From: Nymphaea colorata
Lineage: Eukaryota > Streptophyta > Magnoliopsida > Nymphaeales > Nymphaeaceae
DNA length: 64,000 nucleotides
NCBI RefSeq assembly: GCF_008831285.2
Contig: NC_045143.1
Location: forward strand, 25,505,662 to 25,569,661
Reading direction: 5' to 3'
Shown: piece by piece, positions 31,997 to 45,689 of the stretch
How the letters are laid out: each line of letters opens with the position of its first letter
Numbering within the stretch: the first letter of the stretch is position 1
Translations under genes and position numbers: made by a program
The notes under the pieces: generated by a model
Seen by the model: only the letters and a program-made list of their open reading frames with translations
What the model was told of the DNA's origin: nothing
The model's database searches: none

Positions 31997-32310
31997 TGAA
32001 ATTAGTGGAGGAGCCAAAAATATTTGAAAGATGGGCGTTAATATTTTAATTTACAACCTTTATGGGGCAGCCAATAAAGGTGGGGATCGGGTACATCAGG
32101 CTTTGGGCCGGCTATTCCTTCCACAAGCTGGCCTAGTCAACGAAATTTTGTTGGGTAGAGTCGGCCTGGGTCTGAATCTAACTCGGCCTGATACACTTCT
32201 TTTGACTTGGGCTCTGGCTCTGTATATTATTTATGTATTTATCTCTCTTTCTTTCTTTGTAAAACCTGTCATTTTTCATTATATAGAACTGAATATGTTT
32301 CTAGAGATGC

Positions 32311-32365
32311 ATATATATATATATATATATAAATATAAATATAAATATAAATATAAATAAAAATA

Positions 32366-32420
<55 letters not shown>
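32311..32420. repeat. (TA)n microsatellite with ATAAAT interruption
   Basis: A TA run, then about six ATAAAT-type units, then about 50 bases of pure TA. It is strongly self-complementary. Confidence 0.95.
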
Positions 32421-32423
<3 letters not shown>

Positions 32424-32973
32424 GTGGGCCTAATTAAACCTCTCATTAAATCATAATGAAGCATAAATTATATACATTAAATAGGGGGTTACTACTTTTG
32501 CATGAGAAAATAAGTTGATCAAATATGTTAATGGGTGTATCAAAAGATTGTTGAGGGGGAAACTGTAGGACATCCTTCTTGGGAGAAGTTGCAAATTCTG
32601 ATGATAGTGTTAGTGGCCTTGAAGATAACCACTTTAAACTTGCATTGTAGTATCTTAACCTTCAATTTGCTGCATTCTTATAGGGGAAGGTCCTAACAAC
32701 AGAAAATTGGAGAAAAGAGAGAGGTAAGTCTTCATTTATGCTCCTTTTCTATTTGGGATTAAATTTGGTACTAAATGGTGTACTCCTCAATTGTCTCAGC
32801 TACTTAAGAAAATAAGAAGTAGAAGGGGTTGTTGATTGAAACTCAGGGATGTGTCTAGTCAGCAAAGGTTCTGGTAAGTATTGTATTTTGTGGGGTTAGA
32901 AAATAGTATATATATATATAGCTGTATATATGCGTATAAATAAGTATAGAAGTTTGAGCAAATTATAAGTTTG

Positions 32974-33208
32974 ATTTGTGTATGTACTACAAGAGAAGAA
33001 AGCAAACATGAAGCAGTCATAGAGAACCAGAGGCCTTATGGTGTTGATAGTCTTGTAAGTTGTTGGAATTATACTTGTTTATGTTTTAATTTGTGTATGT
33101 ACTACAAGAGAAGAAAGCAAACATGAAGCAGTCCTAGAGAACCAGAGGCCTCATGATGTTGATAGTTTTGTAAGTTGTTGGAATTATATTTGTTTTATGT
33201 TTTAACAT
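32974..33208. repeat. Two tandem copies of about 117 bp
   Basis: Copies 32974-33089 and 33090-33208 both contain GTATGTACTACAAGAGAAG and GAGAACCAGAGGCC, with about seven differences. No coding signal. Confidence 0.8.
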
Positions 33209-35328
33209 GAATGAAAAATATTCAGATATGTGTGAAACATGTTGTTCAAATACGTTGATGTGCTTATGTGCATATAGATATATATAAACATAAATATGTA
33301 AATCTGTATATGTGTAGACACACGCTTAAGAATACTTAGGTTGTGAATGAGAATAATTGTTTTGCATATGATATTATGCATTTCATCATGTTTCTAGGAA
33401 TCTAAGCATGACATTAAGTTTCTTTTAGAATTCAAAATACAATCAAATTACAAGAGAAGATTATCATATTTTCTTAGTACATTGGCAAATTACTAAATGG
33501 TTGTTGTGAGATGAAAATGCTTTAATTTCAAAAGTCCATAACTAAAGAGTTCAAAAGAATCTTTTGTAATCAATTTTGTTGGATAGTAAACCATGCATAG
33601 AAACTATTGTTCTTCCTTAAACCATATTGGTATATATGTCTGTATGTGTTCTGCTAAAAGAATTGAATAAACCTATGTAATGACCTTTGACATGAATATG
33701 CATGTCTGTTAAAACCGCTTGAATAAGGAATTTATCAAGATTCTTTGTGATCTGGTTTGCTAAGCAGTCAAAGCTGAAGAAGGTTACTTGTACAAATTAG
33801 GTTGAGCAAGTCAGATTAATGAAAATTACTGCTCATTGATTGTGTCTCTACTTTGCTTATAGATTTAATACATCATGTTAATTCATCACTATAACAGAAC
33901 ATAGGAGAAAAAAAGAAAGAGACAACCATATATTTACCCCTACTAGAATTTGTGAAATCAAAATATCACTAAAACAGAGTTATCATAATATGTGATTATT
34001 GTTAGTCTATGGATATTATGGAATAACTTGCATTTACCAGCACTAAACATGCATGGTAATATTCAGACACGAGAGAAGTATGTAGGTCTCACCCTTTGCA
34101 TGTGGTTGCATGTAAATCAATGTATAAGTGTGGGCAATTATGCATATAGGTTGATTACACACACACATAGACTGTTAAAGGTGGTTCTATTTTCTATTAA
34201 CATTAACATGAAACAATGCATCCAGTCCTTCTTATAAGAAGCTAGGCACATTTACAATCTTTTCTGAAATATAGTATGTGATTAGAATCACAAATTACTC
34301 TCAAACGCCACAGTGTGTAAAACACTTGAAGTTTATAACTACTAAACAAGTTTGTGATGATTAGTTGTGAAACAAGTCTGGCCGAATAGAGAAGTGTGTA
34401 GAAAAATTCTATTGCAAATAAAGCAATGAGTAGAGACTAATCTAACTAATTATGTCTACTTCTAGAAATAGTATGAGCAAGCCTGATACTCCCTATTATG
34501 TTGATGTTTTTGTTTAATAAGGCTAAACAGAATGTAACCTGAGAAGACTGATCAGGTTGTAAGATATTAACATTTTCCTCTACCAACGTATTATTTAGTG
34601 TTGAGTAGCTGCACAAAAATAAAACATAAGAAAAAAAATCTGGATGTGGATACTTAGATCTTAAGTAAGAATAAAGTGATTATAGTGCCATAGAAATAAG
34701 AGAACCAAACCTAAGGAATAGCCATTGATGTCAGATTGAGATTGTCACAAAAAAAGAATCATAGATTTGATTAATGCAAGAAACCTGCTCAACGAGTAAG
34801 CCAAATTAACTAAAAACAAGGAAATAAAAAATATGATTAGAGTCAGAATCCCTATGATGGTTAATTGGATTTGTTAGAAGGTATTTTACATCACTTATTC
34901 TTACCTTAACCTGGGTGAACCTCCTTCATACTTGCTATCTAACTTGTTAGCCTCTTAACCTTAGAAATGGATGTGTTGAGTTGAGTGGCCATGTCTCTTA
35001 CCTCATGTTAAGGAGTGATTGACTTGCTTGAGCAACTGCTTAATTAAAAATCTAGAAAAAGGAAATAACCTCAAGATTGATGTGAGTCCAAAGTATTGTC
35101 TCTAATGCTATATTTACAATTGTCTCATAAGAACTACTTATAAGTAGTTATATTCCACATTATGATATTAGATGCATGGGGAAGAATGTTGAGGTTGGGA
35201 ATGGAATAACCTAAATTATGGTTAAGATGTGCATATGTTTAAATGGATATACACATAACTACCTTCTTAGTATAAAATTGCATTCAAACTTGAAATTAAA
35301 ACATAGATGGTAAAGACCACGTCATAAC
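33209..35328. other. Non-coding, AT-rich, nothing recognised
   Basis: No exon, LTR or inverted-repeat element could be recognised in this stretch. Stops are dense in all frames. Confidence 0.45.
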
Positions 35329-35362
35329 TCTCTCTCTCTCTCTCCCTCCCTCTCTCATGTAC

Positions 35363-35406
<44 letters not shown>
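35329..35406. repeat. Compound microsatellite (CT)n-(TA)n-(TG)n
   Basis: CTCTCT from about 35329, a short TATA run from 35364, then about 18 TG dinucleotides to 35406. Confidence 0.95.
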
Positions 35407-35409
<3 letters not shown>

Positions 35410-35716
35410 TGCAAATCACAGTAAAAGCATGAGTATGACTAGTACTAATGCATGCACATCAAGTATTAATCAAGGATGTTGTGCAAAATAGCTTCTAAAC
35501 ATTTGTTATAAGAATGCACTTATAAGGTTTAACTCTAATCCTCTTAGAAATTTGTGGTTAGTCAAATTGAGATAGTCTAGGGCTTCCCACAGGTATCCTC
35601 TCTAACTTGATTTGACGTTCTTTTTAATGTTTTTATTATTGTTTCTGCTTCCAATTATGTTGGGTTCTATCATAGTCGTTCTTTAAAAAGGGACGCCACC
35701 CCTCGAGGAAGAAGCT

Positions 35717-35980
35717 CAGGGTCATACCTGAATCGAAGATGGTGCCGCCGTTGTCGAAGTCATCGATCATCCAGAGGCCCTTGGGAGGGAGTCAGGGAGG
35801 GACTCGGGAGGGAGCGAGAGGGCAGACGCAGTGAGGGAGGGAGTCAGGGGAGGCAGCGAGAGAGAGATGAGGGTGAGTGGCTGGAGCAAGAGAGTGAGAG
35901 TGAGAGAGAGATGACGAGGACTAAGAGACGACGAGGACGAGAGAAGCAGGAAAGAAATAAGACGTACATGTGCTTGCATT
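35717..35980 (-). other. Possible first exon and CT-rich leader of an unidentified gene
   Basis: On the minus strand, a pyrimidine-rich leader (35960 down to about 35790) is followed by an ATG that reads MIDDFDNGGTIFDS and then CAG|GTATGACC, a good donor context near 35730. This layout resembles a short plant first exon, but I do not recognise the peptide and found no matching downstream exon. It may be chance. Confidence 0.25.
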
Positions 35981-36004
35981 TTCTGAATTCAAATTCTCTT
36001 TAGC

Positions 36005-36175
36005 CTTCTGTCATCTTCATGGGTCCAGATCTAATCATGGTCCTTTCAGAGTGAGACCAATCCCTGTGTTTCAGTCTCAAACAACCAATTCTTGGAAAAG
36101 CTTCTATCAAATTGAACAGCAAAACCAAGAATCAACTAAATTGATGTATAACATATATCCATAACAAAACAGAAT
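36005..36175. repeat. Dispersed direct repeat, copy 1 of 2
   Basis: About 160 bases, including ATCTTCATGGGTCCAGATCT and CAACCAATTCTTGGAAAAGC, recur at about 37738-37890 with small indels. The two copies are about 1.7 kb apart in the same orientation and bracket the clathrin relic. Confidence 0.75.
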
Positions 36176-36916
36176 AAAAAAGAATGCTTATAGATAAAAT
36201 AAATATACTGGAACACTCCAATGGAGAACCGCTCACATAACCATGTGCATATGCAAGGACTCCTTCAACACCATCTCCTTGCAACTTTTGCATGCATCAA
36301 ACACCACTTCATGCATGATTTCATTTTCCAGACGTCCATCAAAAACATGAAAAACATGAAGGAATTTCTCTCCCTCAAATATCACCCAATATAATGACCT
36401 GTTACCTGGGCCATGTGAGTGGCTTCATAAAAAAAGAGGCAAGAATTTGGCTGGGTTCCAGAAGATCAGATACGGCAAGGATGGGCTTGCATCCAGCAGC
36501 TCTGCAAATCTACATGTAAGAAAATGATTGGTCACTACAACAAATAAGATTTTTGGCCATGGCCCATACCATGGAAAATAACTAAGTGGGCCAAAGTGTC
36601 CAATCATTAGCTAATGCAATATCAATGTGGTAGCACATTCAAACACAAGATAATTTGTAATGCCATAATTTTTCAGAAAAAGGTAAGCCAAAGGAGTCGG
36701 CTAACTAACACGATCCATGTGTACATAAAGCAGATTGCTGCTAGACTCAAGTGCGTTCACCATCTTTGGCCCTATTTCTCATATTTATTGACTTCTTCAT
36801 TTTCATTTTTGCCATTATGTTTATGATCTTCCACAGTTTTTCAATTTTTTTCATCAGAAGTTTATCTTATACTTTAAGGTCAAGAACATATGGGATCTTG
36901 GCAAAGCAGACATTGA
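36176..36916. other. Non-coding, one exon-like segment unassigned
   Basis: On the minus strand near 36515-36455, after a TAG acceptor-like site, an open segment reads FAELLDASPSLPYLIFWNP. It is not recognised as any family. Nothing else is supported. Confidence 0.25.
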
Positions 36917-37016
36917 AATATTTAGAGAGAGAGAAAGATGAATTACCTCTTCTCAACATGAAAAAGAATATTTAGAGAGAGAGAGAAAGACGAATTACCT
37001 CCTCTCAACATGAAAA
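36917..37016. repeat. Two tandem copies of about 50 bp
   Basis: The unit TATTTAGAGAGAGAG...GAATTACCTC...CTCAACATGAAAAAG occurs twice (about 36917-36966 and 36969-37017). It overlaps the 3' end of the clathrin exon relic, so that exon's donor region is duplicated. Confidence 0.8.
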
Positions 37017-37117
37017 AGGGAAGAAACAAAGAGAATAAGGCCTTTGATGAAATCTTCAGGACACTCATCGTCTAAATGCTTGCCAACAATTGATGGAGCA
37101 TTTGCAAGATTGATCAC
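36999..37117 (-). pseudogene. Clathrin heavy chain exon relic
   Basis: After an AG acceptor at 37119-37118, the reading is [18 protein letters not shown], then [15 protein letters not shown], then LFHVERR. This matches the conserved part of plant clathrin heavy chain around [21 protein letters not shown], which forms the triskelion leg of vesicle coats. Several conserved residues differ and the segment stops near a duplicated 50-bp unit. No other clathrin exon was recognised on either side. A degraded gene fragment is the simplest reading. Confidence 0.7.
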
Positions 37118-37129
37118 CTATCAAGAATA

Positions 37130-38229
37130 TATATACTTAATAAATAATACAGCACAACTGAAACTTAAATGCAACAACACATGCCAACTAGAAAGAATGC
37201 ATGCATAATACTCTAGGGAGACCAAAAGCATGGCCAATAGACAAGCCATTGCTAAGTAGCTACATGTTGGTCCATTCATTGGAACATTCAAACTTGACAA
37301 CGACCTCGTCTATAGAGCTCCAATTTGGCCCCCATTGCCTACAAAGAGTTGGATGGATTAACTTCACATACATCCAATAACCCAGTAAAAGATTTTTGCT
37401 TTTACATACTATGCTTACACATTCTATGTACTGAAATGACAATGAAATGTCGAGCATTACCCAACTGAGATACGAATATAAGTGAATTACAACATATACA
37501 ACATTTCAGTATGGTTTCTACTTTGCAAACCTGTAGATCATGCATAGCACACCAAAATCCAATCCAACTATTTTGTTGTAAATTGGAAGCAGATATAGTT
37601 CTATGTTTGACCATTTTGTGTGCAAGTAGTATCTTTGATTTTCTGTGTGATGTTGTAAGCATACTGCTGAAACACTATTTAACTGTTAACAAGATGAGCA
37701 GGCGAGCTAGTTTCAGGTGGTAATTGCTTCAACAGTGTGTCTATCATCTTCATGGGTCCAGATCTAATCTTGGTCAATCCCTCTATGTTTCAGTCTCAAA
37801 CAACCAATTCTTGGAAAAGCTTCTATCAAAATGAACAGTAAAACCGAGAATCAACTAAATTGATGTATCAACATATCCATAACAAAACAGTACCCAACTT
37901 TGTCCCAAAAACCATACAAAAATCGGTCCCTAACCTCTGCAAAATCACTGGTGGAACTAGCAGTTTTGTGCAGTTTGAGGAAACTAAGAGTCCAATAAGT
38001 GAGAAGTAAAGATCGAACACAGGGAACAAACAAATATTAAGTTACATCAAAAAATGCACATTTACTACCTCAAATAGAAACAAGTCAAAGGTTCTTCAAG
38101 AGTGATGCTACTAGTTTAATTACAGAAGTTCAAAAATAAACAATTCCTAAAGTGGTTGCTTGAAAGGGCAACCCTATGTCAATTTAGATCTTTGACTTGT
38201 GCTCCAATTCCTCCACTGAATGCATCCAC
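37130..38229. other. Non-coding, no gene recognised
   Basis: It includes copy 2 of the dispersed repeat (about 37738-37890). An open minus-strand segment near 37430-37260 is not recognised as a known protein. Confidence 0.4.
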
Positions 38230-40691
38230 CCTTACATTTATCCAGAAGTGCCTGCGGCTGCAACGATGAACTTGAAAAAAAATGAGAACAAAGAAAAACA
38301 AGGGCATAAACCTAGAGCTTAGGCCCACTCACGAGCAAGAACTCTAAGCTTAATTAATAAACACTTTAAAACGATATGCATGAAACAGAAAATAACCAAA
38401 ATCCTTACTTGAAATCTATGTTCTCTAAATTAACTGGACCTAAATATAAGCAAATTTGAAAGACTGTGAAAGAAGCCTACACGACTCTGACTTAAGCTGT
38501 CATATCACATCCAAAATCCTAACTCAATTCAGGTAAAATATAGACCAATTGAAACTTGTTTGGTTTCTGCAAGCAATCTAATTTCTGCACATATATGTAA
38601 ATTTCTCTAGCAAAAATTCTCTGTTTTCGACATCAACTTTGCAACCACTGGGTGAGATCAGATTCCCTACAATAAAATAAACTAAACCCAAGGGATAAGT
38701 CTTGGCAAGCAAGACAAATCAATCATCAAATGTTAAAGTCACCCAAACATCCATAGTTTTGGAATAGAATTCTGCAACAATCTCTGCAATTGTAGAAGAT
38801 TTCCGGTGTAGAGGGTGTGGTTTCGAGCTCTCAGGCATTGTACATGCATAACACTTGGCTTCCTACCAATTATGACAAGCTAACAGACAAAAAACACAAA
38901 GAAACAATGACAGGATTTGCCTGTCTTTGTGCGAACTTTTGCAACCAACATTAGTTAGTTTCTGTTTCACCAAAAATTTATGTAAACTCACTCAAATCAA
39001 ATTGGACGCCACAACTTTGTTGGGAACTCGAATAAAAACTTGATTTTGAAGTACAAGATCAAACTCTCATGCAACATGAATCGGCTTTTCCAAAACCACT
39101 GTACATCCACAAGAACACTGATGAGCTGGGCTTTAAACTTTGACATCAGCTACATGAATCAGAAGATGCTAACAATGTAAAAAAAAAAATAAAAAAATAA
39201 TGATGAAAAAGTTAAAAGCTAACGACTCTTTCAAACCCTTTCCTAAGCAAACCTTAAAAGAGAAATAAAAAAAAATACTGCCTAGCCTTCACATAAAACA
39301 AATTGTGATGGGAACATGGAAAGGGGAAGATGGAAAATTCATTACACTTAGCATGACTGGAATATGTTTGAAGGGTTTCATTTATTCAATGAATGGACTA
39401 GCGGTTTGGTAATAAAAAGGACAACATTTTTCAAAAATAGAGAGGGGCTGGGAGTTCCTCATCCGCCCCTACATTTATCCAGGAGTGCCTACGGCTGCAA
39501 TGACAAACTTGAAAAAAAATGAGAACAAAGAAAAACAAGGGCATAAACCTAGAGCTTAGACCCACTCACGAGCAAGAACTCTAAGCTCAACCAATAAACA
39601 CTTTAAAACGATATACATGAAACAGAAAATAACCAAAATCCTTACTTGAAATCTATGTTCTCTAAATTAATTGGACCTAAATATAAGCAAATTTGAAAGA
39701 CCGTGAAAGAAGCCTACACGATTCTGACTTCAGCTGTCATATCACACCCAAAATCCTAACTCAATTCAGGTAAAAGATAGACCAATTGAAACTTGTTTGG
39801 TTTCTGCAAGCAATCTAATTTCTGCACATATATGTAAATTTCTCTAGCAAAAATTCTCTGTTTTTGACATCAACTTTGCAACCACTAGGTCAGATCAGAT
39901 TCCCTACAATAAAATAAACTAAACCCAAGGGATAAGTCTTGGCAAGCAAAACAAATCATTCATCAAATGTTAAAGTCACCCAAACATCCACAATTTTGGA
40001 ATAGAATTCTGCAGCAATCTCTTCAATTGTAGGAGATTTCCGACGTAGAGGGTGTGGTTTCGAGCTCTCAGGCAATGTACATGCATAACACTTGGCTTCC
40101 TACCAATTATGACAAGCTAACAAACAAAAAACACAAAGAAACAATGACAGGATTTGCCTGTCTTTGTGCGAGCTTTTGCAACCAGCATTAGTCAGTTTCT
40201 GTTGCAGCAAAAAATTTATGTAAACTCACTCAAATCAAATTGGATGCCACAACTTTGTTGGGAACTCAAATAAAAACTTGATTTTGAAGTACAAGATCAA
40301 ACTCTCGTGCAACATGAATTGGCTTTTCCAAAACCACTGTACATCCACAAGAACACTGATGAGTTGGGCTTTAAACTTCGACATCAGCTGCATGAATCAG
40401 AAGACACTGACAATGTAAATAATAATAATGATAAAAAAGTTAAAAGCTAACGACTCTTTCAAACCCCTTCCTAAGCAAACCTTAAAAGAGAATTCAACAA
40501 AAATACTGTCTAGCCTTCACAATAAAACAAATTGTGATGGGAACATGGAAAGGGAAAGATGGAAAATTCATTACACTCAGCATGAGTGGAATATGTTTGA
40601 GGGGTTTCATCTATTCTATGAATGAACTAGCGGTTTGGTAATAAAAAGGACAACATTTTTCAAAAATAGAGAGGGGCTGGGAGTTCCTCAT
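38230..40691. repeat. 1.23-kb tandem duplication
   Basis: Unit 1 (about 38230-39462) and unit 2 (about 39467-40691) match nearly throughout; the offset drifts from 1237 to 1229 bases because of small indels. Shared markers include GTGCCT then CGGCTGCAA at the start and AGAGGGGCTGGGAGTTCCTC at the end. The unit is AT-rich with no recognisable coding region, LTR or inverted termini, so it looks like a plain segmental tandem duplication. Confidence 0.85.
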
Positions 40692-42969
40692 ATGCCCATG
40701 AAGTCAGGAAACATTACAAGAGATGTCAAGTGTTTACTTTTAAATAATTTATAAATCATCAATTTAAATCATAAGCAGAAAGTGCTCGTGTTATGCAAAT
40801 GATACGCCTTTCATTTACCCTCAATACCATACAAGCATCGGCATTCATTTCGCATCAATGTTGTTGAATCTCTAGAAGGGAAGCCTTTAAATTTTCAAAA
40901 AATGAACATAAAGTAATCATCCTCAAAAATAAAAAAGAAGAGCAGATATTGACCCAAGGATCGCACATCCATGAAAGATTGTCGCATTTCAATTCCTTCG
41001 AGTTCAGCCTTCATGCCATTTATCTCTTGACAGACACCTTTTTTTGTTTTTCTTGGTTTTGCTTCTTTTTCTTCCTTTTTTTCTGCATTTGGCTTTTTGC
41101 CTTTTCATTTTTTCTTGCTTTTGATTTTTTCAGGCCGACCTTCAACTTTGAGCGAATACCTCACCACCCCAAAGGCTACTACGAAGATCCACCGCTTTGG
41201 TGGTAAGGTGTAGTTTTGTCACATATCAACCCGTTTCACCTTGTGGGTTTTCAACATGCCAAAAGTTCATAAGTCATTATCTTCGCGGCATAGACATAAA
41301 TCACCTATATGTCTACCCGGTACTCTTGATTATTAACCCAGAGGAACAACTACACAAGCCCCGAGCCCATCTCTCAACTCTTATTTTGGTACCTTCTAAT
41401 ATTTTATAAGGCATTATGGCTTTTCTCTTAGGATATTTTCCAGCTAAACCCTTACAGACACTTGATCACTAGAGACAATAGCATCTCCTAGTCTTGACTT
41501 TCTCAGCTTCATAGGATTTTTCCAGATTTCCTCTTCTAATGATTGACAACAAAAAAAACTTGAAAGTTTCCTGTTACTTGGGTAGGTAGTAAGAACAAAA
41601 CGAAGGCATATCATTGCATGGTAAGACACTTTTAAAATGTTTTTAGGCACAATAAAAAATTTTCTCTTTCAAAAAAGTACTCGACATCAAATGACATATC
41701 ACTTGGAAGTAGGAACTCTCTTCTACCAAAAGAGGAGTTTTTATGAAACCAGACTGATTTGTTGGGTAGAAGAAGAACTTCATATGCTCTCCTATAGAAG
41801 TAGGGAAGATCAAACTATCCAATTCAAAAATTGCACTATCAAATTCAAAAATCAAATACAAATAATCTATTCTACTCTATCCCCGCCTAACTAATCACTC
41901 CTCCCTTGCACCTTATGCTAAATAAATCAAGAATTCAAGCAAAAAAATAAAACAGTTTATAGGAACATAAACATGTCCTAAAAACGAAGAAGTGAACCTA
42001 TGTTTACTAAGTTGATTTGGAGCACAAATCACATCCAGTGCTAATTGCAGACGAATGAACAGAAAAGAACAAAAAAGCACCAAACCTGAGATTTTTTTTT
42101 TTTAAAAAGAAGAATTAGTGATAGTCTAATATTAGTTCGCCCTTCTAAAGGGCTCCCAAGGTCCACTGGTCTTCCTGTATGCTAACAAGGAGGCATTCCC
42201 ATGTTCAAGTCATTCCAGCCTTTGACGTGACGGGATTGCAAAGTGGCATATTGGGGAGAAGCAGCTGGTGAAAGAACTTCAGAACCGCTACACCATACAA
42301 ACAACCCAACCATTCCTATGCAAAAATGAAGCAGGATTGATTGTGTTCACTAGATATTAAGTTCAAATCCCAAACTTTCATAGAAGTGTACCAACAATTG
42401 TACTTGGAGCATGCAATTCAACTGAAAAAAAAAGATTACGTACCGCGAGGCATGTAAATACAATAAAAGAAACTGTAATGGTGAGTAATTATGACTATGG
42501 CATGATATTTGAACTTATAAAAAGTAAACCAGGAATATCATGAAATTGGACTGCATAGCTACTACGAAGATTCTAGTCACAAGACAAAACCCACATAACC
42601 CATCCATATACTGACAAGTTCATCATCGCCAGTCAAGCTATGATAAACATCGAAGAGAAAATCACACATTCTTGTTTCCCTATTTCTATCTGCAGAACAA
42701 AGGAGCAGCGTAGTAATGAAATACCTAACCATCTCCTCTTTCTCCATATAAAACTGAAAATAAGTGCGTGAATTAAATCCATGTCAAGGGATATTCTTAA
42801 ATATCCAACACTGGTTTGTAGGAATACCGTTGGTGCATTAAACCAATTCCCATCGACCCACTTGAGGTGAAAGCGAAAGTCCCTAGCAGAGCCCTTCTCT
42901 TCAGAATGTAGGATCACCAGTCAAGTGCACAGATATATTGAACATATCATGCTTCAGTTTGCTTCCAGA
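40692..42969. other. Non-coding; right part probably 3' region of the CDKC relic
   Basis: A T-rich tract lies at 41040-41130. No coding match was found. The bases closest to 42969 are downstream of the CDKC stop codon (minus strand) and may include its former 3' untranslated region. Confidence 0.4.
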
Positions 42970-43623
42970 CTACTGTGGCCAACCATATTGTGGATTCCGA
43001 TTACCACCCATCATGTTGGGCACTCGACCAGTACCTGAATTGCCATAAGGACCTGATTGGGGATAATTTGGAGCCCGACGCCATAGGCACCAACTCCAGA
43101 TCTAGGATGGCCACCTCCAGGCATACTGGTTCCAGCATAAACAGGACCTCGGCCTTGAGGTGGATAAGGTCCAGTAGCATATCCACCAGCATGGCCACCA
43201 TGATTTGGATTGTATCCACCACTTGGGTTTCCACCTTGAGGATACCTGTTCTGTCCTATTGGAGGTCCCCGAGGCTTATTGTAGTGGTGACTTGGCCCAA
43301 CAACAACTTGAGGTGAGGCATTGGTTAGGGCGGTTGCCCTGGCTGCTGAATTGGCGGCAAACGTTGATGCTGCTGAGGATGCTGTAATTTTTGCCTCTTG
43401 GCTGTTTCTTCGTGCTGCCTTTGCTGTTGTCTTTTCTTCTTGGTCTGGAACACATGAGATGACTCGTATTTGGGTAAACTAAGAGGAAGGCCAGAACGGG
43501 CTATTAGAAGGCCATCAATTGTGACACTTGGCATGAACAAAAGATTTTGAACCTTTTTGGGTCACATGGCAACGGATCACACCAGAAATACTCAGCATCA
43601 AGTGCGTCTTTTGCAGATATCCT

Positions 43624-45084
43624 CTGAAAAGAAGAAAATGAAACCATTAGTGGACAAACAAACACAAACAACAGAGGATGCAAGGAGGAAAAAGGGTTGA
43701 CATATCAACAGTAGACTTCAAGAAGAAAAGATAAAAACTAGAGAAATGCAAGAACATCAAGGAAGAATACAATCTCAACCAGATAAATATCATAGCTAGG
43801 AGGAAGGAGTTGTACCAACATATCTAACTCTAGTCTCTAGTTTTGACTTCAAAGCAGCTGAAGAACCTCTTGTAAATAGAAATAACGAGACACAGAATGC
43901 AGATCGAAACAGAAAATGCACCCAGTATTTCAATATGTAGAATAATAGAATTCTACCTGACAAATTCGAAGAGAAATTTTAGAAAGTTATAAGAAATAAA
44001 GGGGACCACTGTTCAAGCATAAAGATTTTCAGTGTGTGCCCTTTTCCTCTCTCTCTCTCTCTCTCTCTTTCTCACTGAAAACCATTCAGGTTTACAGTCA
44101 GTTCTCTCTCTCCCTTCCTGCCCTTTCTTTTTCAATTTTAACCAAAAAAATGTTTAAAAAAAAAGGGATATCCAGATATGTCCCTTAAACGCAATGCTGC
44201 ATCTGTGGTATGGGGAGTACAGGGGCCATATCCCCACTCGCATGTGACTTAGCAGGGAACTGATTAGTTGGCTAGTCGAATTAACTGTTCACTAGCTGGA
44301 CATCATAGCAACAATCGTTCTAAACCTTAGCTCCTTAAGTCCAGCCTGTTATAGAAACAAGAATTGACAACACTGAATACTGAACAATTGCTGGCAACAT
44401 TCTTCCAATAACATTCCACCAGACAAGGACAAGTTCAAAAATAGACCATAATTTTCTCAAGAAACACTGATTCCCTTTGTCATTTTTAAGTCATAGAGAA
44501 GTTTGAATGTACATTTCCATATTTGGGAAGAAAACAAAACTGTAAATACATTGAAATGCCAGGTATCACTTTCATGTCATATACGTCACAGTTATTTCAT
44601 TTTGGTAGATGAACATGACGCTAGTTGGGTAATTCATAATTTTCCAGAAAGCTATCAAAAGCACTAGCAGCAAATACTTTTAGAATCAAGTGAAGCAGTC
44701 ATAAAATGCTTTAGTGCCACAACCTCACCTCTTGACACCCTGTTCACAAATGCAGACTGAAATAGTAAGTCGACAATGATAATGAGCAGAGAACTACATA
44801 AGTCCTCAAGATTTTTCTTATATGACTCTCATCACTACAAGTGGCTTGCAAAAAAGACATGGTACCGAACAAAAGAAGCTTGTAGGCCTACAATAGGAAT
44901 ATTTATATGACTGGACAATACAATGGCCAAGTATCATGTATGATTTTTTTCAGAAAATAAATTAGAACACTAAATATTAACTCAAAAAACCTCAACTTGG
45001 AAAAATCTTGTAAAGGTTATTATTCAAGTTTCTTTAGTAACTTAATATAGGAAGTCTTTCCTTTTCAACACCACAGAGAGAGAG

Positions 45085-45139
<55 letters not shown>

Positions 45140-45689
45140 CTGTTGCAAGACTAACAAAAAAAAAACGTAAAACCTTCATCTCTTTTTGCTGCAAAAGGAA
45201 ATCCAAGGAAATACTAGTACATGGTTCATTTGATTTTGGAGTTTGTGATGATTATATCATTAGAATCCACAAATAAGAGATCATGCCCTATCTAGAAATA
45301 AAGACATATGCACATAGCTACTTAACAAATAAGAAGTAAAAGCCTTGTTCTCCAAACTTGGGGAAACTACCGAGATCACTGTCAAAACAAGAAAGAGATT
45401 AACTCCCTTGGGAGCCCAAAGTTAGAAACTTAAGAACTTGATAAGTCTATAGTAAAGCTGACACTAAAACTGCTAAGGACACCCAAGGCCAAACTTGCAA
45501 TGTTATTTGCAGAGTGTCATTCGTTTTGCAAGGACGTTCAGATCTGGAGCAGGACTCACCACCTAATAATTAGAAGAATTCAAGGAGTAGGTTTGCTACT
45601 CCCACTTGCCAGAACTCACATCCATACACTAAATCATTTGTCACAAAAGTTCAAACCTCCAAAACTCTGAGAATATAGCAAGACGATAC
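43624..45689 (-). other. Intron of the CDKC relic
   Basis: No exon or mobile-element signature was seen, apart from CT runs at about 44048-44068 and an AG microsatellite at 45075-45138. Confidence 0.5.
45075..45138. repeat. (AG)n microsatellite
   Basis: About 30 AG dinucleotides with one AAA interruption, inside a CDKC-relic intron. Confidence 0.95.

Noticed and set aside
32279-32464. Tyr/Ile repeat protein
   Set aside because: It is a translation of the TA microsatellite.
35717-35980. Complete gene from the ATG near 35773
   Set aside because: Only a short peptide before a donor-like site; no downstream exon or known family, so it was kept only as a low-confidence exon-like feature.
38230-40691. 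Possible LTR pair of a retrotransposon
   Set aside because: The two units are directly adjacent with no internal region, no TG...CA ends, no primer-binding site and no target duplication.
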